From assembly GCF_025149915.1 (NCBI RefSeq), contig NZ_CP102278.1, forward strand, positions 1 through 64,000: DNA of 64,000 bases, in the 5' to 3' direction. Position 1 is the stretch's first letter, and each line of letters begins with the position of its first letter. Shown here piece after piece: positions 37,616 through 45,409 of this stretch. A program made the translations under genes and the position numbers. This DNA comes from Coprococcus eutactus (GTDB lineage Bacteria; Bacillota; Clostridia; Lachnospirales; Lachnospiraceae). The notes beneath the pieces are model-generated. The model saw nothing but the letters and a program-made list of their open reading frames with translations. It was not told where the DNA came from and ran no database searches.

Positions 37616-38701
37616 ATGAACGAAAATCAGGATCAGCAGTTTGGTCAGCCACAGGGAGAAAGCCCATCGTCAGATCAGGCTCAGGCAAATCAGCAGACAG
37701 GTGCATACAGCCAGGCACAGACAGGTGCATATGGCCAGCCACAGATGAATCAGCAGATGTATGGTCAGCAGGGTTACGGTCAGGGACAGATGAACCAGCA
37801 GATGTATGGTCAGCAAGGCTATGGGCAGGGACAGATGAACCAGCAGATGTACGGTCAGCAGGGCTATGGTCAGCCACAAATGAACCAGCAGATGTACGGT
37901 CAGCAGGGCTATGGCCAGCCACAGATGAATCAGCAGATGTATGGTCAGCAGGGTTATGGCCAGCCACAGATGAATCAGCAGTATGGCCAGCAGCAGGCTA
38001 AGAAATCGTCAGCAGCAAATGACATGATAAACGGCATTCTTAAAAATGTACTTGGACTTTTCAAGACACCTGCTGATACGGCGGGCGAGATGGTCGAGAG
38101 TGAGAATATGGTTTCAGGCGGAATACTCATAGGTGTAAATGCAGTTGTTACTTTTGTATTTTCACTTATAGGACTTCTCATCATGGGTATGGATTTTGGA
38201 CCAGCCCTCGGCAGGGGATTCTATATGCTGGTATTTATGATAATTGCAAACATCATCATAACAGCAGGACTTTTCATATCGGGCGGAATCATATTCAAGG
38301 GCGGAATGACATTTGGCAAGGCGATAAATGTGTCAGGAACGATTGCTGTATATGAGACGATTGCTGTTGTAGTCGGAATCGTATTTGAGATCATCTCAGG
38401 AATCCTTCACAAGGTCGGTTTTCTCAGCGGAATCATAGGCGGATTTGCATATATTCTCTTTGCAGCGATAAGTATCGGTGGAATTCTTGTTGCAGCCCAT
38501 GCTGCATATGAGAGTCTGGATCTTGATGACAACAACAGATTATATGCAATCATAGCAGCTGTTGTTATATCGATCTTCCTTATCACTGTATTTGACAACA
38601 TCGCACAAAAGATATTTGACAGTGGTGCATGTGCAGAGCAGGTAATGTATTACTTCAAGCATGCTGCAGAAGTATTTGGATACCTTGACTGGTTATCATA
38701 A
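37616..38701 (+). CDS. Q/G/Y-repeat N terminus fused to a Yip1-like membrane domain
   Basis: The ATG at 37616, after TTGGAGGT, gives a 361-residue protein. Residues about 25-130 are near-exact repeats of [13 protein letters not shown] or [10 protein letters not shown], encoded by 39-base units at 37740-37985. The rest has about five transmembrane helices and resembles Yip1/DUF-type small membrane proteins ([19 protein letters not shown] opening). Low-complexity Gln/Gly/Tyr tracts are likely disordered and cytoplasmic. Repeat number probably varies between strains. Function is unknown; the membrane part could be a scaffold or a transporter-like module. Confidence 0.75.
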   Translation: MNENQDQQFGQPQGESPSSDQAQANQQTGAYSQAQTGAYGQPQMNQQMYGQQGYGQGQMNQQMYGQQGYGQGQMNQQMYGQQGYGQPQMNQQMYGQQGYGQPQMNQQMYGQQGYGQPQMNQQYGQQQAKKSSAANDMINGILKNVLGLFKTPADTAGEMVESENMVSGGILIGVNAVVTFVFSLIGLLIMGMDFGPALGRGFYMLVFMIIANIIITAGLFISGGIIFKGGMTFGKAINVSGTIAVYETIAVVVGIVFEIISGILHKVGFLSGIIGGFAYILFAAISIGGILVAAHAAYESLDLDDNNRLYAIIAAVVISIFLITVFDNIAQKIFDSGACAEQVMYYFKHAAEVFGYLDWLS

Positions 38702-38755
38702 ATACATAGAATAAGAAGTCCTACTGACACTTGTTCAGCAGGGCGGACAGATTAT

Positions 38756-38791
38756 AAAAGTGCGGGATACTAATAAAAATCCCGCACTTTT
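38756..38791 (+). terminator. Terminator after the Q/G/Y-repeat gene
   Basis: AAAAGTGCGGGAT (38756-38768) pairs perfectly with ATCCCGCACTTTT (38779-38791). A and T runs on both sides would allow bidirectional use. Confidence 0.88.
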
Positions 38792-38826
38792 ATATTGTGC
38801 ATTTTTTATGTATATGGTAAAAAGTT

Positions 38827-38855
38827 TTGTCATTAATTAAACATTGTGCTACAAT
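38827..38855 (+). promoter_or_regulatory. Promoter of the AraC regulator gene
   Basis: TTGTCA (38827-38832) and TACAAT (38850-38855) are spaced by 17 bases, 51 bases before the start codon. Confidence 0.65.
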
Positions 38856-38906
38856 AAAAAAGTATTTAGTCAGGGTGGCAAAGAAGTAGTAAAGAAAGGA
38901 CGGGTT

Positions 38907-39830
38907 ATGGTAAGAAAAGTTGGTTTAACAGACAGTGTTGGTTTTGCTTGCCTGGAAGATCTCCAATTGTCTAACTCCTATATGTGGGGTACCGCAATCA
39001 GTCTGGACTATTGTGGCAGAGAGGATTGCATCAAGGGGTGGAAGTTCGGACCATATGTGAGGGAGTCATACGTCATCCATATCGTAAAAAAAGGCAAGGG
39101 AGTATTTACTATAGGTGGTAAGAGTTATGAGCTGGAGGCGGGACAGGCTTTCATCATCAGACCGGGAGAAGAAACCATATACAAGGCAGATGATGATGAT
39201 CCTTGGAGTTATATGTGGGTAGGATTCCACGGATACAGAGCAGAGGATTTCATAGAGTCCATGGGTTATAAGAAGGATTCTCCGATCATTAAGATCGAGC
39301 AGATGGACACATGTGCAACATGTATAAACAATATGCTTGAGTATTCGCAGATCACACGTATAAACGAGGTCAAGAGACAGAGTGCGCTTATGATGTTGTT
39401 TGCTACTATTATGGAGGACAATACATCTGGTCAGCAGGAGAATGACAATGTAGAGTATCCAAGTAAGATATACGTCAAGGCGGCAGTTGATTTCATCACT
39501 GAGAAGTATATGAACAAGATCAAGATAGATGATATTGCTGATTTCATAGGGATAAGCAGAAGTCATCTGACAGGAAGCTTCAAGAAGGAGATGGGTGTCT
39601 CACCACAGGAATATCTGATTAATTTCCGATTGGAGAAAGCTGCAAGTTTGCTTAGATCTTCAAAGGAACAGATCAATATAATCGCATACCAGTGTGGTTA
39701 TGAGGATTCGCTTTCATTCTCAAAGGCATTTAAGCAGAAGTTCGGGATGAGCCCGAAATCATTTCGAAATCTAGAGGTGGAGCTTGAGACAGGCAAAGCC
39801 AAGGGTGACCATGAGGCATCTAAGCTTTAG
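38907..39830 (+). CDS. AraC-family regulator with cupin domain (MsmR-like)
   Basis: The ATG at 38907 is chosen because AAAGGA lies just before it; the longer reading frame from 38844 would include the promoter. The 307-residue protein has an N-terminal sugar-sensing cupin (about 25-120, with GKGVFTIGGKSYELEAGQ) and two C-terminal helix-turn-helix motifs (IADFIGISRSHLTGSFKKEMG, AYQCGYEDSLSFSKAFKQKFG). MsmR/RafR-type regulators of alpha-galactoside operons have the same build. The importer and alpha-galactosidase genes follow within 2.3 kb, so it is their likely activator. A terminator ends it. Confidence 0.88.
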   Translation: MVRKVGLTDSVGFACLEDLQLSNSYMWGTAISLDYCGREDCIKGWKFGPYVRESYVIHIVKKGKGVFTIGGKSYELEAGQAFIIRPGEETIYKADDDDPWSYMWVGFHGYRAEDFIESMGYKKDSPIIKIEQMDTCATCINNMLEYSQITRINEVKRQSALMMLFATIMEDNTSGQQENDNVEYPSKIYVKAAVDFITEKYMNKIKIDDIADFIGISRSHLTGSFKKEMGVSPQEYLINFRLEKAASLLRSSKEQINIIAYQCGYEDSLSFSKAFKQKFGMSPKSFRNLEVELETGKAKGDHEASKL

Positions 39831-39872
39831 ATGAGAGTATAGCTACTAGAGAGCGCTATTGATATGATACTA

Positions 39873-39935
39873 AAAAACAGGATATACATTCCATATGTCG
39901 TATATGTGATGACATGGGATGTATATCCTGTTTTT
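39873..39935. terminator. Bidirectional terminator between convergent genes
   Basis: The 17-base arms 39873-39889 and 39919-39935 pair perfectly; the strand reads AAAAACAGG...CCTGTTTTT. It lies between the convergent AraC and DUF624 genes and serves both. Confidence 0.9.
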
Positions 39936-39941
39936 ATGTCC

Positions 39942-40754
39942 TTATTTATTGGAATTGCTGACTTCCAGCTTTTTAGTGACCTTTCTGGAATCCTTCTGGC
40001 CGGAAGATACCTGATCGGAAGATGACTTATCTGGCAGGATTTTGCTGTCTGATTCACCTGAGGGATCATCTGATACTTCATTTGATCTCATCCATGAGTC
40101 TGGATCGTCATCTGTGTACTGCTTGGTGACAGCTTCGAGGTATGGTGAAAATGCCTTTATGAACATGAATGATGATACATAAGCTATCAGCCCAAATCCG
40201 CACACTATAAGTATGAAGATGCCTACCATGAACACCTGTGGGCTGGCAAGCAGGAAATATGCAGGCAATGTGTAAAGTATCATTATAATAATGGTGAATA
40301 TAAAATTCTTTGCCGCCATATATATGGACTGGAGTATGAGGTTCTTTAATGTATTCTCAAATGCGCTTATCACTGGGAACAGATAGATGGCGATAAAGCA
40401 TATCAATATGAAGAAGATCACACTGGTGTAATACATGAGCTTGTTTTCCTGAGGACCACCTTTGCCAAAGAGATTGAAGTCCAGTGAGAATACAAAGGCT
40501 ATCAGCATGAATAAGAGCCATGCTATGGTGGATTTTTTGAAATTGTCTTTAAAACCCTTGAAGAATAGTTTTATAATTCCTCCGGTCTCACCTGTCCGCT
40601 GTTTTTTAAGTAATGTGTAGTACATGGCACTCATTGACGCACCTATGGTGAATATTGGAATGCTGCATATTATGAATAGAATGTTCACTACTATAATGTC
40701 GCCAATTGTGCCAAAGATTCTGGCAAACCAGCCATCGCTATTGAAAATGTTCAT
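39942..40754 (-). CDS. DUF624 (YesL-like) membrane protein
   Basis: The 270-residue protein begins MNIFNSDGWFARIFGTIGDI, the typical opening of the DUF624/YesL family, and has five transmembrane helices up to about residue 190. The C-terminal 70 residues are polar and rich in Ser, Asp and Lys. YesL proteins accompany carbohydrate ABC importers and AraC regulators in Firmicutes, but their function is unknown; here it lies between the regulator and the importer, on the opposite strand. AGGAGG at 40760-40765 (minus strand) supports the ATG. Confidence 0.88.
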   Translation of the reverse strand: MNIFNSDGWFARIFGTIGDIIVVNILFIICSIPIFTIGASMSAMYYTLLKKQRTGETGGIIKLFFKGFKDNFKKSTIAWLLFMLIAFVFSLDFNLFGKGGPQENKLMYYTSVIFFILICFIAIYLFPVISAFENTLKNLILQSIYMAAKNFIFTIIIMILYTLPAYFLLASPQVFMVGIFILIVCGFGLIAYVSSFMFIKAFSPYLEAVTKQYTDDDPDSWMRSNEVSDDPSGESDSKILPDKSSSDQVSSGQKDSRKVTKKLEVSNSNK

Positions 40755-41149
40755 AAGTTTCCTCCTGATATTAATTAATGTAGATAGTAGACATAACTTT
40801 TGCTGATACGTATGATCAGCTGCCCGAATAATGTAAGTTAACTATAGCACAAAAATACATGCCATAATATAGCATGTTTTACAATTTTCCATATGTGTTC
40901 TACATTTTGCCATAAAATAGCACAAAAATAGTGAACTTAACTACTTAAAAATATACATTTGTGACAAAAACCCATGACATTTTGACATTTTTCCATGTAA
41001 AAATCTTCACCAAAATTTTATAATTCAATCATAGGAAGCACACAGAACGCCGTAAGGCGAACCGGCAGAACAGGACGCAGAATTCAGGGTATGAAAGAGA
41101 ATGTGGGTGTCGTAAATCCTGCCGGTGATGTAAAAAGGAGGAATGTTTT
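40755..41149. promoter_or_regulatory. Divergent control region of the alpha-galactoside locus
   Basis: This 395-base gap lies between the minus-strand DUF624 gene and the importer genes. It has two 15-base near-copies, TGCCATAATATAGCA (40860-40874) and TGCCATAAAATAGCA (40908-40922), and two exact 14-base direct repeats of ATAGCACAAAAATA (40844-40857, 40917-40930) whose starts are 73 bases apart, close to seven helical turns. A consensus -10 TATAAT is at 41019-41024 with no good -35, typical of an activator-dependent promoter. AraC-type regulator binding is inferred. Confidence 0.65.
41019..41024 (+). promoter_or_regulatory. -10 element of the importer operon
   Basis: TATAAT matches the consensus exactly; the -35 position (around 40996) reads TGTAAA. 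The leader to the start codon is about 120 bases. Confidence 0.5.
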
Positions 41150-42460
41150 ATGAGAAGAACAATGAAGAAAGCAGTGGCAGTAGGGCTTGCAGCAGCAACA
41201 GCATTTTCACTGTGCGCATGTGGCGGCGGCGATGGAAGTAAGGGCGGCAGCAGCAAGGATGCACTTGAGGTAGTTATCTGGGATAACAACCAGCAGAAGG
41301 GTCTGCAGCAGATATGTGATCTTTTCACAGAAGAGACAGGAATCAAGGTTGATGTACAGGTTAAGGAGTGGGATTCATACTGGACACTTCTTGAGGCTGG
41401 AGCATCAGGTGGAGATATGCCGGATGTATTCTGGATGCACTCCAACAACTCACAGATGTACATGAAGAACAACAAGCTCTTAAAGCTCGATGACTACATC
41501 GAAAAGAGTGACAAAGTTGATATGAGCAACTACATGTCAGAGATCACAGAGCTCTACACATATGATGGTTCATATTATGCAATACCAAAGGATTACGATA
41601 CAATCGCTCTCTGGTACAACAAGAAGATGTTCGATGATGCAGGACTTGAGTATCCAAATGAGAACTGGACATGGGATGATCTCTATGATGCAGCTAAGAA
41701 ACTCACAAAGGATGACGGTTCACAGTACGGTTTCTGTATGAACACATCAAACGATCAGGATACTTACTACAACATGGTTTACTCAATGGGCGGTTACATC
41801 GTAAATGACGATCACACAAAGTCAGGATATGATGATGCCAACACTATCAAGGCTATGGATTATGTAGGAAAGCTCCTCAAGGATTGCTGTCCACCAGCAA
41901 CAACAATGTCAGAGACAGGTACAGACGTTATGTTCCAGTCAGGCACAGTAGCAATGATCACGCAGGGTTCATGGATGACAGCAGGATTCCTTGACAATGA
42001 GTATCTCGTTGAGAACTGTGACGTAGCAATTCTTCCATATGACAAGACAACAGGTATGAGAACTTCTATCTGTAACGGACTTGGATGGGCTGCATCAGCA
42101 GGCACAAAGAGACCAGATGACTGCTGGAAGCTTATCGAGTGGTTCGGTTCAAAGGAGATGCAGGAGAAGCAGGCTGAGCTCGGTGTAACAATGTCAGCTT
42201 ACAACAACACATCAGACAAGTGGGTTAACTGTACAGATAAGTTCAACCTCAACGCTTACCTTGATATCACAAAGGAGTCAACAGTTCCAGGCGTAACAAA
42301 TGAGCTTGTACTCAGACCTTACACATACAATTCAACAGTATGGTCACAGGCAGCACAGACCTTCTTCGCAGATGCATGGGCAGATCCATCAAAGATGGAG
42401 CAGTCATGTAAGGACTTCGCAGTTCAGATGAACCAGTACATCGATGAGGAAGACAAGTAA
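41150..42460 (+). CDS. Sugar ABC transporter substrate-binding lipoprotein (MsmE-like)
   Basis: The 436-residue lipoprotein starts with a signal peptide and a lipobox LCAC (C24) followed by a GGG linker. It has the family 1 solute-binding fold: EVVIWDNNQQKGLQQICDLF, DMPDVFWMH, YYAIPKDYDTIALWYNKKMF and GSWMTAGF. It captures an oligosaccharide outside the cell and delivers it to the two permeases encoded next. The neighbouring alpha-galactosidase and AraC regulator point to raffinose, melibiose or stachyose. The gene has highly biased, C-ending codons, suggesting high expression. AAAAGGAGG precedes the ATG. Confidence 0.92.
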   Translation: MRRTMKKAVAVGLAAATAFSLCACGGGDGSKGGSSKDALEVVIWDNNQQKGLQQICDLFTEETGIKVDVQVKEWDSYWTLLEAGASGGDMPDVFWMHSNNSQMYMKNNKLLKLDDYIEKSDKVDMSNYMSEITELYTYDGSYYAIPKDYDTIALWYNKKMFDDAGLEYPNENWTWDDLYDAAKKLTKDDGSQYGFCMNTSNDQDTYYNMVYSMGGYIVNDDHTKSGYDDANTIKAMDYVGKLLKDCCPPATTMSETGTDVMFQSGTVAMITQGSWMTAGFLDNEYLVENCDVAILPYDKTTGMRTSICNGLGWAASAGTKRPDDCWKLIEWFGSKEMQEKQAELGVTMSAYNNTSDKWVNCTDKFNLNAYLDITKESTVPGVTNELVLRPYTYNSTVWSQAAQTFFADAWADPSKMEQSCKDFAVQMNQYIDEEDK

Positions 42461-42577
42461 TCCTACAGAGCATTTATAAGATAACATAACAGTGGGTAGG
42501 ATGGAGGTCCTACCCATTGCTTACCAGAAACAGGCGGGGTGTTAATTACAATATAAATGAATAAGAGGAGGGATTTT

Positions 42578-43564
42578 ATGTCAGATAACAACAAGAAAGT
42601 TGAAGAAAAAGCGGCTGAGATAATCCAGGCTACAGAGACACAGACAGTTAAGCCGGCAGCAGCAGAAGATAAAGAGTTCAAGAAAAAGAAGTCAACAACA
42701 TGGGAAAGAAACCAGCGCAAATGGGGCTGGGCATTCATCCTCCCAACAATGATAGGAATCATCGTACTTAACTTATGGCCTATAGTACAGACAATATATC
42801 AGTCATTCTGTAAGGTTGGATCATTCGGAGATTCATCATTTGCAGGATTTGCAAATTACAAGAAGATGTTTGCTGACCCTGAGGTATGGCAGTCACTTCT
42901 CAATACATTCAAGTATGCGATCATTGAGGTTCCATTCTCAATCGCCATCGCACTTATACTTGCGGTATTCCTGAATCGTAAGATGCACGGAAGAACAATA
43001 TACAGAGCAATATTCTTCCTGCCAATGGTAGTTGCACCTGCAGCTGTAGCCATGGTATGGAGATGGTTATACAATTCACAGTTCGGTCTGTTAAACCACA
43101 TCCTCGGTACAAAGATCGAGTGGATATCCAATCCAAAGATCGCATGGATCTCAGTTGCGATCATCGGTGTATGGTCAATCATTGGTTACAACATGGTTCT
43201 GTTCCTTGCAGGACTTCAGGAGATACCTAAGGATTACTACGAGGCAGCGGATATTGACGGAGCATCAGGAGTAAGAGCTTTCTTCAAGATTACTCTTCCA
43301 CTTCTCTCTCCTACAGTATTCTTCGTACTCGTAACAAGAGTAATCGGAGCACTTCAGGTATTCGACCTTGTATACATGGTAATGGATATTTCCAATCCGG
43401 CCCTCAAGAAGACAGAGTCCATCGTATATCTGTTCTACCAGTATTCGTTTCAGAATGGTAACAAGGGTTATGGATCAGCAATAGTAGTTCTTCTTCTCGC
43501 AGTCATCATGGTACTTACAGTATTCCAGATGATCGGTCAGAAGAAGTGGGTTCATTATAACTAG
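42578..43564 (+). CDS. Sugar ABC transporter permease (MsmF-like)
   Basis: The ATG at 42578 follows AGAGGAGGG by seven bases and gives 328 residues; an upstream ATG (42557) lacks a site. A charged N-terminal tail of about 40 residues precedes six transmembrane helices. The EAA loop that contacts the ATPase is visible in YYEAADIDGASGVRAFFKITLPLL. It forms a heterodimeric channel with the next gene product. No ATPase gene lies in the locus, so the importer probably uses a shared MsmK-type ATPase encoded elsewhere, as is usual for this family. Confidence 0.92.
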   Translation: MSDNNKKVEEKAAEIIQATETQTVKPAAAEDKEFKKKKSTTWERNQRKWGWAFILPTMIGIIVLNLWPIVQTIYQSFCKVGSFGDSSFAGFANYKKMFADPEVWQSLLNTFKYAIIEVPFSIAIALILAVFLNRKMHGRTIYRAIFFLPMVVAPAAVAMVWRWLYNSQFGLLNHILGTKIEWISNPKIAWISVAIIGVWSIIGYNMVLFLAGLQEIPKDYYEAADIDGASGVRAFFKITLPLLSPTVFFVLVTRVIGALQVFDLVYMVMDISNPALKKTESIVYLFYQYSFQNGNKGYGSAIVVLLLAVIMVLTVFQMIGQKKWVHYN

Positions 43565-43579
43565 GAAGGGGGAATCGAT

Positions 43580-44422
43580 ATGACAAGAGGCGTACAGTTT
43601 AAGAGAAGAATGCAGAGATTATTGATTCACCTCATTCTGATCATATTCTCAATCATTATGATAGTGCCATTTGTATGGATGACACTCACAGCATTTAAGA
43701 CAGTAACAGAGGCAACTTCGGTAAGTCCATTCGTAATATTCCCATCACAGTGGCGTACAGATGCGTTCACTACTGTTTGGAATAACATGAACTTCCTTGT
43801 TCTCTACAAGAACACATTACTGCTCATATTCTTCAGAGTTGTGTGTGCATGTCTCACAGCAACACTCGCAGGATATGCATTTGCAAGACTTAAGTTCAAG
43901 GGCAGAGACTTTATGTTCTCCCTGATACTTTTCCAGATGATGATTCCTTCACAGATATTCATCATCCCACAGTTCCTGATGATCAGTAAGATGGGCATGA
44001 CAAATACAATGTTTGCTCTGGTATTCCCGGGAATTGTAACAGCGTTCGGTACTTTCCTGCTCAAGCAGGCTTACATGGGACTTCCTGGAGATCTCGAGGA
44101 GGCAGCGAGACTTGACGGATGTAACATTCCAAAGACATTCGTGTTCGTCATGGCTCCGCTTGCAAGATCATCGATGGTTGCCCTCGGTATATTCACAGCA
44201 GTGTTCGCATTCAAGGATCTGATGTGGCCACTGGTTGTAAACAGCAGTGCAAACAAGATGCCGCTCTCAGCAGCTCTTGCAACAATGCAGGGACAGTATC
44301 AGTCCAACTATCCACAGCTGATGGCTGCATCTCTTATATCATGTATACCAATGATCGTTATATACCTGATATTCCAGAAGCAGTTCGTAGAAGGTATCGC
44401 AACATCAGGTGGAAAGCTCTAA
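43580..44422 (+). CDS. Sugar ABC transporter permease (MsmG-like)
   Basis: The 280-residue protein has six transmembrane helices and the EAA loop LEEAARLDGCNIPKTFVFVMAPLA, matching the second permease of CUT1 importers. The conserved ending LIFQKQFVEGIATSGGKL is typical. It starts 15 bases after the preceding permease, with GGAAGGGGG before the ATG. A stable hairpin follows the stop codon, which may protect the upstream message or limit expression of the next gene. Confidence 0.92.
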   Translation: MTRGVQFKRRMQRLLIHLILIIFSIIMIVPFVWMTLTAFKTVTEATSVSPFVIFPSQWRTDAFTTVWNNMNFLVLYKNTLLLIFFRVVCACLTATLAGYAFARLKFKGRDFMFSLILFQMMIPSQIFIIPQFLMISKMGMTNTMFALVFPGIVTAFGTFLLKQAYMGLPGDLEEAARLDGCNIPKTFVFVMAPLARSSMVALGIFTAVFAFKDLMWPLVVNSSANKMPLSAALATMQGQYQSNYPQLMAASLISCIPMIVIYLIFQKQFVEGIATSGGKL

Positions 44423-44455
44423 AGAAAGTTAAAGAAGATATTATATATGACCACA

Positions 44456-44482
44456 GGGTGACGTCAGTTACTGACGCCACCC
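44456..44482 (+). other. Intercistronic stem-loop after the permease genes
   Basis: GGGTG and CGTCAG (44456-44460, 44462-44467) pair with CTGACG and CACCC (44471-44476, 44478-44482), with one A-C mismatch. No U-tract follows, so a processing or stabilising hairpin is more likely than a terminator. Confidence 0.6.
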
Positions 44483-44555
44483 TTGCGATACTGTGGACGC
44501 CGCGCGAAGCGCATCTCATGCGTTCACTCAACACAGAAACAAAAGGAGGACGTCT

Positions 44556-45236
44556 ATGAAAAAGCCGATAATCACGGAAGAAGAAAAACAGAAGATCAAA
44601 GAGATGGACTCCACACGCAAAAAAATAGGATATATCTGGGATTATTACAAGCTTTGGATAATCGGTGCTGTCGTTCTCGTGGGACTTGTAGTGTATTTTT
44701 CTGTTGTGTTTGCAACGAGGGAGGACAAGCCGATACTGGATGTCGTCCTTGTGAACAACTACGATGATGTTTCAGGGAACAGCAAGCTGACACAGGGGTT
44801 TGTGTCGTATGTAGGGGAAGAAAATCTCCCGGGAAGGGTTACATTTGACAACAATGCATTTTTTAATCTGGCAAATAACTCAGATTATAAGAACAGTTAC
44901 TATATGAAGGTGCTGGCATACCTTGAGGCGGACACTGCTCAGGCAGTCTTGTGCCAGTATGACAATCTCATAGGTCTGGCGAAGAGCGGCAGACTTGCAG
45001 ACCTGTCGGATGATAAGGTCGGCGATATATATGATAAGTATAAGGATAGGATAATTTATTACGAGGATGAAGACGGAAAGAAGATACCTGTCGGAATAGA
45101 TGTATCTGAAGGATACAAGGCGGCAGGACTTACTGAGTACACAGATGGCAAGGCATATATCGGATTGTCAGCATATGCGGCAGATTATGGATATGTGGAA
45201 AAATTTGTGGACTATATAGTGGAACTTGGAAAATAG
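44556..45236 (+). CDS. Single-span membrane protein in the importer operon
   Basis: The ATG at 44556 follows AAAAGGAGGA and gives 226 residues. A charged cytoplasmic N terminus (ITEEEKQKIKEMDSTRKKI) precedes one transmembrane helix (about 30-50). The external domain (about 55-226) has a pattern recalling solute-binding proteins (ILDVVLVNNYDDVSGNSKLTQGF, YLEADTAQAVLCQYDN). It may be a reduced periplasmic-binding-like module. Its position between the permeases and the alpha-galactosidase suggests a link to sugar uptake, but no known family was recognised. Confidence 0.7.
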   Translation: MKKPIITEEEKQKIKEMDSTRKKIGYIWDYYKLWIIGAVVLVGLVVYFSVVFATREDKPILDVVLVNNYDDVSGNSKLTQGFVSYVGEENLPGRVTFDNNAFFNLANNSDYKNSYYMKVLAYLEADTAQAVLCQYDNLIGLAKSGRLADLSDDKVGDIYDKYKDRIIYYEDEDGKKIPVGIDVSEGYKAAGLTEYTDGKAYIGLSAYAADYGYVEKFVDYIVELGK

Positions 45237-45409
45237 CTTTTAAGAAGCTTGTGTGGAATCCAAAAATGTAAAAATTGCAGGGAATCGAATTAAAACTTAA
45301 CTAGGAATACATTCCGGCGGAGCCGGTTGTAGATAAATTATGAAGAAAGACCAGTCAAATGGAAATTGGCTGTAGAGAAACTGGAGATCACGAAAAGGAG
45401 GACTTGGGC

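Noticed and set aside
37740..37985. Regular repeats resembling a CRISPR array
   Set aside because: The repeats are in phase with an open reading frame, have no spacers, and encode the Q/G/Y protein.
42461..45358. A missing ABC ATPase as a sign of a broken importer
   Set aside because: CUT1 importers of this type commonly use a shared MsmK ATPase encoded elsewhere; both permeases and the binding protein are intact.
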